Part shown: positions 43,515-52,736 of the stretch, in pieces
How positions within the stretch are numbered: the first letter of the stretch is position 1
How the letters are laid out: each line of letters begins with the position of its first letter
NCBI GenBank assembly: GCA_934418125.1
Contig: CAKRWT010000006.1
Location: 30,935-94,934, forward strand
Length of the DNA: 64,000 nt
Source of the DNA: an uncultured Lachnospiraceae bacterium
Lineage (GTDB): Bacteria > Bacillota > Clostridia > Lachnospirales > Lachnospiraceae
Reading direction: 5' to 3'
Translations under genes and position numbers: made by a program
The notes under the pieces: model-generated
Seen by the model: only the letters and a program-made list of their open reading frames with translations
What the model was told of the DNA's origin: nothing
Databases searched by the model: none

Positions 43515-46500
43515 ATGAAAATTTCGTTTGACCAGATAAACACCAATCAGAATGTAGACAAGACAGCAACTTCATATAGAAATACCCACATCGCAGGGAA
43601 AGCAGGTGTGAGTGGATACGCATTAGACATTTCTGGCACAGTTATGGATAACAACGCTTACAAAGGTCAAGGAAAGACCACAGAAGAGGTTATGCAGGAT
43701 GCGCAGGCTATTGATGTAGCTACGCAGCGGGACTATATGACAGTAATGTCTAATTCTATGTCCGGGGAAGATTTCAGCCGCCTTCAGCGGGAAGGCTATC
43801 AGCCCGGCAAGATGGATATAGAAGAAGTTGTTACGATTGTCGACCAGATAAAGGCACAGTTACTAAAAGGTGGCACACGGGTAGTAGGATACACAGACAG
43901 CCTGGATGAAGAAACCATGGAAGCTATTACCGGAAGTGCGGCTTTTGCCCAGGAACTGACAAAACAGTTTGCAGCGCATGACATTCCATTGACAGAGGAG
44001 AATGTGACAGCGGCAAAGCAGGCTTATGATAAAGCTATGGTGATGAAACAGCCTCAGGATGGTGCAGTAAGATATATGGTGGAAAACCAGATGGAGCCGA
44101 CCATAGATAACCTGTATCGTGCAGATTACAGTTCGACAGCCGATGGTGGTAAACAGGGGTATGGCTACTATGCGCAGGACAATGGAGCTTATTATGCGAA
44201 GAAGGCAGAAGAGTATCATTGGGAGCAGTTAAAGCCACAGATGGAAAAAGTTCTGGAACAGGCGGATTTAACGTGTACCGGGGAAAACATGCAGGAAGCC
44301 AGGTGGCTGGTAGAAATGGGTATCCCCCTTACTGCAGAAACCCTTTCCAGGCTGCATGAAATCAGACAAGTGGAATTACCACAGAGTCCGGAACAGGTGA
44401 TGGCTGCCATTGCATCAGCCATTTCCGATGGAAAACAACCGGGCAGTGCACAACTGGCAGATGGAAGAAGCAGCTATGAAAAGGCGGCTGACTATCTGGA
44501 CAGGGTACAGGCTATCAGTGATGAGGCGGTCGACCAGACGGTAACAGAAGGAAAGGCACTGACGCTTTCTAATCTGGAACAGGCACAGGAGCGGATAGAA
44601 AAGCAGGGAATTACAGAAAATACCCAGGCACAGATTACTGCCAGAAGACAGTTAGAAGAAGTAAGATTACAAATGACCATAGAAGCCAACCGGAAATTGC
44701 TGGAGAGTGGATACAGCATTGATACCACAGAACTGGAACAGTTGGTGGAGGCGTTAAAGCAGATAGAAACGGAGCAGAACCGGGTATTATTTGGTACCAC
44801 AGAAGATACCCAGGCAAAGGCAGACCTTTTAACAGAGACAAACCGGAAGCTTGCCTGGATTCCACAGCTCCCGGCAGCAGTGCTGACCAGATATGTTTCC
44901 GAAGAGGAAGTTTTCACACTGGACAGTGTTTATGAAGAAGGTACTGCCCTTAAGAAATCCTATGAAGCAGCAAGAGAGTCCTATGAAACGCTGATGACAA
45001 CACCCCGCAGCGACATGGGGGATTCCATCCGGAAAGCATTCCGCAACGTGGACGATATTCTTACCGGTATGGGGCTGGAGTTATCGGAAGAAAACCGGAA
45101 AGCGGTTCGGATTCTTGGGTATAGCAGTATGGATATTACAGACGATAATATCGATGCTGTGAAGAAATATGATATGGAACTGCGGGAGACCATCCGCAAG
45201 ATGACACCGGCAGCTACCTTGCAGGCAATCCGGGAGGGAATAAATCCTCTTACCATGTCGATGGAAGAACTGAATCATTATCTGGACACACTGGCAGATA
45301 AAAACAATGCCAGGGAAGAGAAATTCAGTAAATATTTATATAAATTAGAGAAGAATAAGGCAATAGAATCCCAGGAGAGAGAAGCTTACATAGGAATCTA
45401 TCGAATGTTCCGGCAGTTGGAGAAGACCGATGATGCGGCAGTTGGAAAACTGTTGGAGGAAGGAAGCACGTTGTCCTTCCGGAATCTGTTAACTGCCATG
45501 CGCAGCACAAAGAAGCAGGGAATGGAGTACAATGTAGATGATTCCTTTGGCGGAGTGGATGCGGTACAAACAGGAGAATCCATAACGGACCAGATAGCGA
45601 AAGGATTTTCCGGATATCAGGCGTCCATAGCAGGCAGAATTGCCGATATGATGGAGCCGGAACAGTTACAGCAGATGAATCTTACACCAGATATGAGTCT
45701 GGAAGGATTTCTGGATGAAATGGAACAAACTGCGGTAGACGAGCAGCTGGAACAGGATTATAGCAGGGAACAGATAAAAGAGTATCAGACATTCCATCAG
45801 GTGGAGGATACGGTTATCCGTGAATTGTTAGACTATGGACAGCCCATCACAGCCGATAATCTGCTAGCGGCAGCGGTGCTTTTGAAGCAGGGACTTTCCC
45901 TTTCCAGAAAAGGGGAAGCTGCAAAGCAGGAGAAAACTACCTGGCAGAAGGAAACCCTTACGGAAGAGCTGATTTCTCATTTGACGGACACCGAGGAAGC
46001 GCAGAGTGCTTATGAGAAAATGGAAAGCACTGTGCAGGAGCGAGTGGAAGAGGCAATCCAGAATGAACCTCTTACTTATGTAGATTTAAAGGGCTTGCAG
46101 AGTTTACAGAAGCAGCTTAGTCTGGCAGGAAATCTGGCAAAAGAAGAGAATTATCATATTCCGGTAGAAATCAACGGAGAGGCAGCAGCCATCAACCTGA
46201 AAGTCCTTCACGGAGCGCAGGGCGGAAAAGTCAGTGCCCTCATCAATACAGCTGCATACGGACAGATTGCTGCGCAGTTCCGGATAAAGAACGGAATGGT
46301 ATCTGGTTACGTTGCCTGTGAAACAACGGAAGGAACGGCTAAGATGCAGGAAAGTCAGAAGCTGTTTCAGGATATTTTTACCGAGCAGATACAGGAAAGC
46401 AACACCGGAGTAAAGCTTGGTGATATTGCCGTGGTGGAGAGTAAAGAGACCAATGCGGCAGGCTATACGAAGGAAGACCTGACAGGAGACGCCGGCGTAG

Positions 46501-46556
46501 CTACGGCTGATTTATACCAGGTGGCCAAAGCGTTTATCATAGCAGTTACTGCATAG
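43515..46556 (+). CDS. Large flagellar-locus protein (DUF6240/FliK-like)
   Basis: A 1013-residue, largely helical, Gln/Glu-rich protein. The C-terminal 150 residues (VEINGEAAAINLKVLHGA, IAAQFRIKNGMVSGYV) resemble the FliK C-terminal domain that measures hook length. The N-terminal and middle parts repeat a helical unit with LT.EN.....AKQ-like phrases. It lies behind a sigma-28-type promoter and 14 bases before flagellin, so a hook-length or export role is likely. ATG 43515 has GGAG upstream; earlier in-frame codons fall in the hairpin. Confidence 0.7.
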   Translation: MKISFDQINTNQNVDKTATSYRNTHIAGKAGVSGYALDISGTVMDNNAYKGQGKTTEEVMQDAQAIDVATQRDYMTVMSNSMSGEDFSRLQREGYQPGKMDIEEVVTIVDQIKAQLLKGGTRVVGYTDSLDEETMEAITGSAAFAQELTKQFAAHDIPLTEENVTAAKQAYDKAMVMKQPQDGAVRYMVENQMEPTIDNLYRADYSSTADGGKQGYGYYAQDNGAYYAKKAEEYHWEQLKPQMEKVLEQADLTCTGENMQEARWLVEMGIPLTAETLSRLHEIRQVELPQSPEQVMAAIASAISDGKQPGSAQLADGRSSYEKAADYLDRVQAISDEAVDQTVTEGKALTLSNLEQAQERIEKQGITENTQAQITARRQLEEVRLQMTIEANRKLLESGYSIDTTELEQLVEALKQIETEQNRVLFGTTEDTQAKADLLTETNRKLAWIPQLPAAVLTRYVSEEEVFTLDSVYEEGTALKKSYEAARESYETLMTTPRSDMGDSIRKAFRNVDDILTGMGLELSEENRKAVRILGYSSMDITDDNIDAVKKYDMELRETIRKMTPAATLQAIREGINPLTMSMEELNHYLDTLADKNNAREEKFSKYLYKLEKNKAIESQEREAYIGIYRMFRQLEKTDDAAVGKLLEEGSTLSFRNLLTAMRSTKKQGMEYNVDDSFGGVDAVQTGESITDQIAKGFSGYQASIAGRIADMMEPEQLQQMNLTPDMSLEGFLDEMEQTAVDEQLEQDYSREQIKEYQTFHQVEDTVIRELLDYGQPITADNLLAAAVLLKQGLSLSRKGEAAKQEKTTWQKETLTEELISHLTDTEEAQSAYEKMESTVQERVEEAIQNEPLTYVDLKGLQSLQKQLSLAGNLAKEENYHIPVEINGEAAAINLKVLHGAQGGKVSALINTAAYGQIAAQFRIKNGMVSGYVACETTEGTAKMQESQKLFQDIFTEQIQESNTGVKLGDIAVVESKETNAAGYTKEDLTGDAGVATADLYQVAKAFIIAVTA

Positions 46557-46570
46557 AAGGAGGAAAAACA

Positions 46571-47722
46571 ATGAAAATCAACTATAATGCAGCCGCAATG
46601 CGCGCCAACAACGCATTAAACGTGTCCGATAATAAACTATCCAAATCTTTACAGAGATTATCCTCTGGATTAAAAATTACAGCGGCAAAGGACAGTCCAT
46701 CCGGTTATGCTATCGGACGCAGAATGAATGCGCAGATTGAAGGTCTTGCCGTGGCAACCCAGAGTGCTAACGATGGTATTTCCGTTATCGAGACAGCCGA
46801 CGGTGCGCTGACAGAAGTGCATGAAATGTTACAGAGAATGAACGAACTGGCAGTTAAGGGCGCAACCGGTACGCTGACTACCATCGACAGACAGACCCTG
46901 AACAGTGAGATGGTGCAGTTACAGGATGAGATAACCAGAGTTGCCAGAGATACCGAATTCAATGGACAGACTCTTTTGGATGGCAGCTTTGATTTAAAGG
47001 GATATACCGATAATGTAGACGTCAAAGTAGACTATTATGCCGATGAAGTGCTGGCGAAGAAGTATACGATAAATGACCTGAAAGTGATTTATAACCAGGA
47101 CGGCAGTATTGATGTAGATGAAACGAATAAGCAATTCAAGAAAGGAGATGGATTCCCGGATGATGCAGAGATTACAGATGCAGGCAATGATAAGATAACC
47201 ATTACCGGAAAACAGGGATTTAAGATTACGTTATCTGTAACACCAGACCCGGTAAAGGATGCCCAGGGAAATATTACTGACTATAACGATGTTTCTTATA
47301 CCGATTTGGAAATTGACATTACCGGTATCGGAGCCATGGATACCCAGATTGGTGCCAACGAAGGGCAGCAGCTTGGAATCCGTATTCCGACCATTTCGTT
47401 AAGCAGAATGGGAATTGACCGCTCAGAACTGACTACCCAGGAGAGCTGCAGAGAAGCGATTACTGCTGTAAAGGGTGCCATTCTTTATGTATCCGATGCC
47501 AGAAGTAATCTGGGTGCGTACCAGAACAGACTGGAGCATACGGTAAATACACTGGACGTTTCTTCTGAGAATATGACATCTGCTTATTCCCGTATTATGG
47601 ACGTAGACATGGCAGAGGAGATGACAGACTATACCACACAGCAGGTAGTGGCTCAGGCAGCTACTTCCATGTTGGCGCAGGCAAACGAAAGACCATCCCA
47701 GGTACTTCAGTTATTGCAGTAA
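46571..47722 (+). CDS. fliC: Flagellin
   Basis: A 383-residue filament subunit. The conserved N-terminal D0/D1 region (MKINYNAAAMRANNALN, LQRLSSGLKITAAKDSPSGYAI) and C-terminal region (SAYSRIMDVDMAEEMTDYT, QVLQLLQ) are complete; the middle 170 residues form a short variable domain with VDVKVDYY and ITITGKQGFKITL strands. GAAGGAGG stands eight bases before the ATG. FliS follows, so subunit and export chaperone are co-encoded. Confidence 0.96.
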   Translation: MKINYNAAAMRANNALNVSDNKLSKSLQRLSSGLKITAAKDSPSGYAIGRRMNAQIEGLAVATQSANDGISVIETADGALTEVHEMLQRMNELAVKGATGTLTTIDRQTLNSEMVQLQDEITRVARDTEFNGQTLLDGSFDLKGYTDNVDVKVDYYADEVLAKKYTINDLKVIYNQDGSIDVDETNKQFKKGDGFPDDAEITDAGNDKITITGKQGFKITLSVTPDPVKDAQGNITDYNDVSYTDLEIDITGIGAMDTQIGANEGQQLGIRIPTISLSRMGIDRSELTTQESCREAITAVKGAILYVSDARSNLGAYQNRLEHTVNTLDVSSENMTSAYSRIMDVDMAEEMTDYTTQQVVAQAATSMLAQANERPSQVLQLLQ

Positions 47723-47775
47723 AGTGATGGATTTCTGACCGGCGTTTTTAGAAAAGTCAGATATAGGAGGCATGC

Positions 47776-48252
47776 ATGACAAAGGAACAGAAACAGGAAT
47801 TGACATTGCGCATTACGCAGGCAAATAAAACACAACTAATTACGATTCTGTATGAAATGGTGCTGCTGTATGTGGATGAAGCAGAACAATCCCTTGCAAA
47901 GGAAGATAAAGTAGAATATAAAGCGGCAATCCGCAAAATTCGCGGCTGCATGAACGAGCTTACCGCTTCTCTGCACTTCGAGCAGGAGCTGGCGCAGAAT
48001 TTATTACAGCTATATCTGTATATCAACCGGGAACTGGTAAAGGCAAGCATGCATTATGACAGAGAAAACCTGCTGCATGTACAGCGGGTTATCCGTAAGC
48101 TGCATAAAGCCTATGCACAGATAGAAAATCTGGATGCATCGGGACCGGTCATGGGGAATACCCAGACAGTGTATGCCGGTCTTACCTATGGCAGGAATAC
48201 ACTGACGGAAAATATTTCCGACCCCGCTGCAAACAGAGGTTTCTTTGCATAA
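47776..48252 (+). CDS. fliS: Flagellar export chaperone FliS
   Basis: A 158-residue helical protein. ANKTQLITILYEMVLLYVDEAEQSL is the FliS-type first helix, of which QLITILYEMVLLYVDEA is the core. FliS caps the C-terminus of flagellin before export. The tail beyond residue 125 (GPVMGNTQTVYAGLTYGRN) is longer than in most FliS. GGAGG lies five bases before ATG 47776. Confidence 0.88.
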   Translation: MTKEQKQELTLRITQANKTQLITILYEMVLLYVDEAEQSLAKEDKVEYKAAIRKIRGCMNELTASLHFEQELAQNLLQLYLYINRELVKASMHYDRENLLHVQRVIRKLHKAYAQIENLDASGPVMGNTQTVYAGLTYGRNTLTENISDPAANRGFFA

Positions 48253-48283
48253 AACGACAACAACAATATGTTGTATATGAAAA

Positions 48284-48574
48284 TTAAGAAGACACGGGCA
48301 GTGTCTCATAGACATCAGAATGTTTTTCTTCAGGCAGTGGATTGCTATCTGCTGCCTGTTCTAATAAGTATTTATATCGCTTCATAATAGCGTTCACTTC
48401 ATAGATATAGCAGTCAATCAAATCGGGGTCAGTTACATTGTCAAATCCACTGTAGGCAATTTCCAAAGCACGTCTTGCTTCTTCGAGCTCGTCACGGATG
48501 GTAATTTTTTGCCGTTCTACAATTTCATCGCTGTCTATAACGGGACAGGGACTCTGGCGAAAAAAGAATTTCAT
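48284..48574 (-). CDS. DUF2508 (YaaL-like) protein
   Basis: A 96-residue protein with RDELEEARRALEIAYSGFDN and EVNAIMKRYKYLLEQ, the DUF2508 pattern. In Bacillus the yaaL gene sits immediately before bofA in the same direction; here it is next to bofA but divergent. AGGAGG precedes the ATG. Function unknown; the association suggests sporulation or recombination context only. Confidence 0.85.
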   Translation of the reverse strand: MKFFFRQSPCPVIDSDEIVERQKITIRDELEEARRALEIAYSGFDNVTDPDLIDCYIYEVNAIMKRYKYLLEQAADSNPLPEEKHSDVYETLPVSS

Positions 48575-48803
48575 AGAAACCTCCTGTTCTTGGCTTTATT
48601 CCTTTACTAGTAAGTATAGGCAAAATATGGATAAATATTCTTAAAATATGGAAAAATTGGAAAAATAAAAAACAAAGACGACCATGGTTCTAAAATAAAA
48701 AGTACGAGTCATATTATGGTATCAGAAATTCTGTAGATATTTTCTGAAAACAGCAGGGAAGAGAATAGAGACAGGAAGTAAAACCGAAAAAGGAGTCTGC
48801 TAC

Positions 48804-49076
48804 ATGGGAAGTTATGGTGGAATGGTTGCAATTCTTGGAGTCTGCCTGTTAGTGCTTATGATTGGAGCGATGGGAAAGAAAGTAGAATGGCTGGTAAATT
48901 TTATTTTGCGGGCAGTTATGGGAGCCGTGGGCATTTATTTTATCAATCTGCTTCTGACATCCCAGGAAATCGGTGTGTCGGTAGGCATCAACCCAGTAAC
49001 TGTTTTGACATCCGGATTCCTTGGATTTCCGGGGCTTGCGGTACTTTATGGGATTCGGTTTTTCGAAATTTTGTAA
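48804..49076 (+). CDS. bofA: BofA-type pro-sigma-K processing inhibitor family protein
   Basis: A 90-residue membrane protein with two or three hydrophobic segments and the BofA core NFILRAVMGAVGIYFINLLL and GINPVTVLTSGFLGFPGLAVLYGI. In Bacillus BofA holds the SpoIVFB protease inactive in the outer forespore membrane. Its presence suggests that the organism sporulates, although SpoIVFB is often absent in Clostridia. GGAG lies in the leader 12 bases before the ATG. Confidence 0.9.
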   Translation: MGSYGGMVAILGVCLLVLMIGAMGKKVEWLVNFILRAVMGAVGIYFINLLLTSQEIGVSVGINPVTVLTSGFLGFPGLAVLYGIRFFEIL

Positions 49077-49112
49077 TATATTCACAAAAATAGTTTATTT
49101 TCAGAAAACATA

Positions 49113-49141
49113 TAGACAAGACAGAAAATTATCGTTATAAT
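49113..49141 (+). promoter_or_regulatory. Promoter of the Tad pilus operon
   Basis: TAGACA (49113-49118), 17-base spacer, TATAAT (49136-49141). The transcript would have a leader of about 150 bases with small hairpins (for example TACAGGG/CCCTTGTA near 49179-49197). Confidence 0.65.
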
Positions 49142-49295
49142 TCAACTCACAACAACACAATATAATTTCTTTACAGGGAATACCCTTGTATTTCGCAGTT
49201 GGACAGGCTTCGTCTGGAAGCGGTTCTGATTTGCATCCGGGAGATTCATCCCATTTATTTCATTTCGATATGCTTTTTTATAAGGAGGTGGTTCG

Positions 49296-49736
49296 ATTGG
49301 ACTGACGTATGTACAGATTCTCTTGCTTTTATTGCTGTTACTGATGGTTTATGCCGATTTGCGGCAGGATAAAGTGCCCAACGAAGGCATTCTGACTGGT
49401 ATGGCTCTGGGGTTCGTCTGTGCTGCCTGGCAGGGTGGTATCCAGAGCGCGGGGCAGGCGGTATTATCGGCAGTTTTCACGCTGGCACTTCTGTATCCCT
49501 TGTTTCTTATTGGTGGACTGGGAGCTGGGGACATTAAGGTATTTCTGGTAACGGCAACCTTTTTTCCGATAAAGACGCAACTGACTGTCATGGCAGCAGC
49601 TTTTGTGGCAGGAGGAATCCTCGGGATTGGAAAAGTACTTAGTGATAGGAAAAGAGGAGATGCGGAGCGGAATCGGATTCATTTTACAGTAGGAATCTTA
49701 GTAAGTGTTGCATGGAAACTGGGAGGTATGTATTGA
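49296..49736 (+). CDS. A24 prepilin peptidase (TadV/CpaA-like), possible ATT start
   Basis: A membrane aspartyl peptidase that trims pilin leaders. The catalytic residues are Asp in MVYADLRQDKVPN and the GxGD motif in GGLGAGDIK; about five helices. Start is unusual: AAGGAGG (49282-49288) points to about 49296, where the frame has ATT; the first standard start, TTG 49323, is 34 bases from that site. With ATT the protein has 146 residues, with TTG 137. The stop overlaps the next gene by 4 bases. Confidence 0.75.
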   Translation: MGLTYVQILLLLLLLLMVYADLRQDKVPNEGILTGMALGFVCAAWQGGIQSAGQAVLSAVFTLALLYPLFLIGGLGAGDIKVFLVTATFFPIKTQLTVMAAAFVAGGILGIGKVLSDRKRGDAERNRIHFTVGILVSVAWKLGGMY

Positions 49737-50809
49737 GGAACAGAACATTGGCGATTTGTGACCGGGAAGAGAATTATGCCAGACGGATGGGGGAATATTT
49801 TCTGGAACGGACAGGAGGCAGCAGTCAGATACAGGTTTTTACAAAGGCAGAAGAACTGCAGAGATACTGGCAGCAGAAGAGGGCAGAGGTGCTGCTTATT
49901 GCGGAGTCTTTCTATGAAGAGCTGCCAGAGGGTATGCTTGCAGAGGGGGAGACACAGATATTCCTGTTGCAGGAAAATGGCAAGGTGGCAGCGGAAGGGA
50001 TGCTGGTCGTGGACAAGTACCAGAAGCCGGAAAACATAGTGCAAAGCGTACTGGAGGCAGCGGGAGAAATTGAGGAAGACTGTCCTTTCGAAACAGAAAA
50101 CAAAGAGAGTGTCGGAGACGGAAATGGAGGAGGCAGCAGGACGGCTAAGGACAGGAGAAAGGCTGGAAAATGGATAGGTGTCTATTCTCCCATTAAGCGG
50201 TGCCTGCAAACTCCCTTTTCTATCACCCTGGGGCAACTATTAGCCAGAGAACATAAGGTGCTGTATCTGAATTTTGAGTGCTATTCGGGCTTGCGGCAGT
50301 TGATGAACCGGGAATTTTCCACAGACATGATGGATGTAATGTACTATTTCCGGTATGCCAGGGAGAAACTGGCAGCCAGACTGCCTGCTATGATACAGAG
50401 TATGAACGGACTGGATTTTATTCCACCGGTCTATTCCAGCCTGGATATCCGGCAGGTAACGGGAACGCAGTGGGCAGATTTTTGTAAAGAGATAGCGCAT
50501 CTGGGAGAGTATGAATACCTGATTCTGGATTTGGGTGACGGAATGGAAGGACTGTTTGATTTGCTGCAAAGGTGTGACCGGATATATACCATCACGAAGG
50601 ATGACCGGTATGCCGTGGCAAAAATGACACAGTATGAACAAATCCTGAAGTTTCAGGAGCAGGAGATGATTGCAGACAGGACGGTAAAATGCAGTTTTCC
50701 GTTATTCTCCGGAATCCCGGCAGATATTGAACGGATGACACATGGTGATTTGGCACGTTATGTCAAGGCAATCATACGGGAAGATTTGCAGGAAGGACAG
50801 CATGGATAA
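49733..50809 (+). CDS. TadZ/CpaE-like pilus localisation protein without Walker A
   Basis: A 358-residue protein. The N-terminal 110 residues are receiver-like (TLAICDREENYARRMGEYF); the second half is a MinD/ParA-like domain with ILDLGDG in the Walker B place. The deviant Walker A is lost: the corresponding turn reads YSPIKRCLQTPFSITL, so ATP binding is doubtful. TadZ proteins place the pilus machine at the pole. TTG 49733 has GGGAGG seven bases before it and overlaps the peptidase stop. Confidence 0.75.
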   Translation: MRNRTLAICDREENYARRMGEYFLERTGGSSQIQVFTKAEELQRYWQQKRAEVLLIAESFYEELPEGMLAEGETQIFLLQENGKVAAEGMLVVDKYQKPENIVQSVLEAAGEIEEDCPFETENKESVGDGNGGGSRTAKDRRKAGKWIGVYSPIKRCLQTPFSITLGQLLAREHKVLYLNFECYSGLRQLMNREFSTDMMDVMYYFRYAREKLAARLPAMIQSMNGLDFIPPVYSSLDIRQVTGTQWADFCKEIAHLGEYEYLILDLGDGMEGLFDLLQRCDRIYTITKDDRYAVAKMTQYEQILKFQEQEMIADRTVKCSFPLFSGIPADIERMTHGDLARYVKAIIREDLQEGQHG

Positions 50810-52010
50810 GAAGAAACGGTTGCAGGAAAAACTGGCAGGACAGATAGATTATTCCAGAGAGTATACAGACCAGGAAATACAGGAACTGATAGATGAGGTT
50901 TTATTGCAGGAACGCAGGCAGACAGCTCTCTCCCTGAAGGAATGTGAGAGGCTGCGCAAAGAACTCTTTCATACCTTTCGCAAATTGGATGTGCTGCAGG
51001 AGCTGATAGAAGATACTTCCATTACGGAAATCATGATAAATGGGTGGGAAACTATCTTTGTTGAGAAAAATGGAAAGCTGCTAAAAAGTGAGCTGCATTT
51101 TGACAGCAGGGAAAAATTGCAGGACGTAATTCAGAAGATAGTGGCAGATTGTAACCGGGTCGTCAATGAAGCTTCGCCTATCGTAGATGCCAGGCTAAAG
51201 AACGGAGACAGAGTCAACGTGGTATTAAATCCGGTCTGCCTCAACGGACCGGCGGTAACGATTCGCCGGTTTCCGGAGCATCCCATTACCATGGCTGACC
51301 TGATTCGGTTTGGTTCGGTTACCAGTGAAGTCTGTGAATGGCTCAAAAAACTGGTAAGAGCCAAATATAATATTTTCATTAGTGGAGGAACTGGTTCTGG
51401 TAAGACGACTCTCTTAAATGCCTTAACTGGGTACATTCCGGAAGATGAAAGAATCATTACCATAGAAGACAATGCAGAGCTGCAAATTGTCAGCATACCG
51501 AATCTGGTGCGAATGGAAACCAGAAATGTTAATGTGGAGGGCTGCCAGGAGATTACAATCCGGGATTTGATTAAAACTTCCCTTAGAATGCGACCATCGC
51601 GGATTATTGTTGGTGAGGTAAGAGGCGGTGAAGCCTTTGATATGATGCAGTGTCTGAATACCGGGCATGATGGTTCCATGTCTACGGGACATGCCAATAG
51701 TTCAGCAGATATGTTAAACCGGCTGGAAAATATGATACTGATGGGGATGGAAATTCCTCTGGCGGCAATCAGACAGCAGATAGCATCCGGAGTGGACATT
51801 ATTATACATCTGGGCAGATTGCGGGACCGGAGCAGACGGGTAGTGGAAATCGTAGAGATACTTGGCTATGCAGAAGGGCAGATTATCACACAGCCGCTCT
51901 ATGCCTTTGAGGAAACCGGGGAAGATGAAATGGGAAGGGTGTTGGGGACACTAGTGAAGAAGGAGGAATTGTTGCATGACGAAAAGCTTCGTGCCGCAGG
52001 ATTACAATAA
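50802..52010 (+). CDS. tadA: Pilus assembly ATPase TadA/CpaF
   Basis: A 402-residue secretion ATPase that drives assembly of the Flp pilus. Walker A is GGTGSGKTT (195-203); RIIVGEVRGGEAFDMM is the Walker B/Asp box region; STGHANSSADML carries the His box. The N-terminal helical part (ITEIMINGWETIFVEKNGK) is typical of CpaF. Start ATG 50802 has AGGAAGGA upstream and overlaps TadZ by 8 bases. Confidence 0.95.
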   Translation: MDKKKRLQEKLAGQIDYSREYTDQEIQELIDEVLLQERRQTALSLKECERLRKELFHTFRKLDVLQELIEDTSITEIMINGWETIFVEKNGKLLKSELHFDSREKLQDVIQKIVADCNRVVNEASPIVDARLKNGDRVNVVLNPVCLNGPAVTIRRFPEHPITMADLIRFGSVTSEVCEWLKKLVRAKYNIFISGGTGSGKTTLLNALTGYIPEDERIITIEDNAELQIVSIPNLVRMETRNVNVEGCQEITIRDLIKTSLRMRPSRIIVGEVRGGEAFDMMQCLNTGHDGSMSTGHANSSADMLNRLENMILMGMEIPLAAIRQQIASGVDIIIHLGRLRDRSRRVVEIVEILGYAEGQIITQPLYAFEETGEDEMGRVLGTLVKKEELLHDEKLRAAGLQ

Positions 52011-52734
52011 GTATTCTTTTCGGATAGGAGAGTGGTTCTTCTATCTGGCACAGGGGATTTTAATAGCGGCAGCTCTGGCGTACTTTTTCTACCAGTCATT
52101 CCTCGCTTTTTGGTTGTTGATACCGCTGGTGGTACTGTTTATGAAGAAAAAGGCAGAAGAGCTTGCGAAGAAAGCACAACGAGAGTTGAATCTACAGTTT
52201 AAAGATATGATATTGTCTGTCAGTGCCAATCAGAAAGCCGGTTATTCTGTGGAGAATGCGGTAAGGGAAAGCTATAAGGATATGGAACTTCTTTATGGCA
52301 GAGAAAGCATGATATGCAAGGAAATTCTGCATATCGTGCGAGGACTGGATAACAATGTTCCGCTGGAGAAGCTGTTATATGGTTTAGGAGTACGGAGTCA
52401 TCAGATGGATATGATGCAGTTTGCAGATGTTTTTCTGATTGCTAAGAGGAATGGCGGTAATATGACAGATATTTTAAGAAAAACGGCAGAGACCATTGAG
52501 CAGAAGATAGATACAGACCGAGAGATTCAGGTAATGCTTAGTGCAAAGAAGCTGGAACAAAAGATTATGAATGGAGTGCCATTGTTTATTATTTTCTATA
52601 TCAGTTCCACTTCCAGAGGATTTTTCGATGTGTTGTATCATAACCCGGCAGGGATTCTTGTAATGACGATATGCCTTTGTGTTTATGCGCTGGCATTTTG
52701 CTTATCCAGACGGATTGTGGAGATTGAGGTTTAG
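51976..52734 (+). CDS. tadB: Pilus membrane protein TadB
   Basis: A 252-residue inner-membrane platform protein of the T2SSF family: two N-terminal helices, a cytoplasmic helical bundle (AGYSVENAVRESYKDMELLY, RNGGNMTDILRKTAETI) and two C-terminal helices. It recruits TadA with TadC. GGAGG lies inside tadA nine bases before the ATG, and the two genes overlap by 35 bases. Confidence 0.9.
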   Translation: MTKSFVPQDYNKYSFRIGEWFFYLAQGILIAAALAYFFYQSFLAFWLLIPLVVLFMKKKAEELAKKAQRELNLQFKDMILSVSANQKAGYSVENAVRESYKDMELLYGRESMICKEILHIVRGLDNNVPLEKLLYGLGVRSHQMDMMQFADVFLIAKRNGGNMTDILRKTAETIEQKIDTDREIQVMLSAKKLEQKIMNGVPLFIIFYISSTSRGFFDVLYHNPAGILVMTICLCVYALAFCLSRRIVEIEV

Positions 52735-52736
52735 GG

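Noticed and set aside
49142-49295. Possible c-di-GMP riboswitch in the Tad operon leader
   Set aside because: The leader has small hairpins, but neither the GEMM-I core nor the class II core could be recognised. Left as an unassigned leader.
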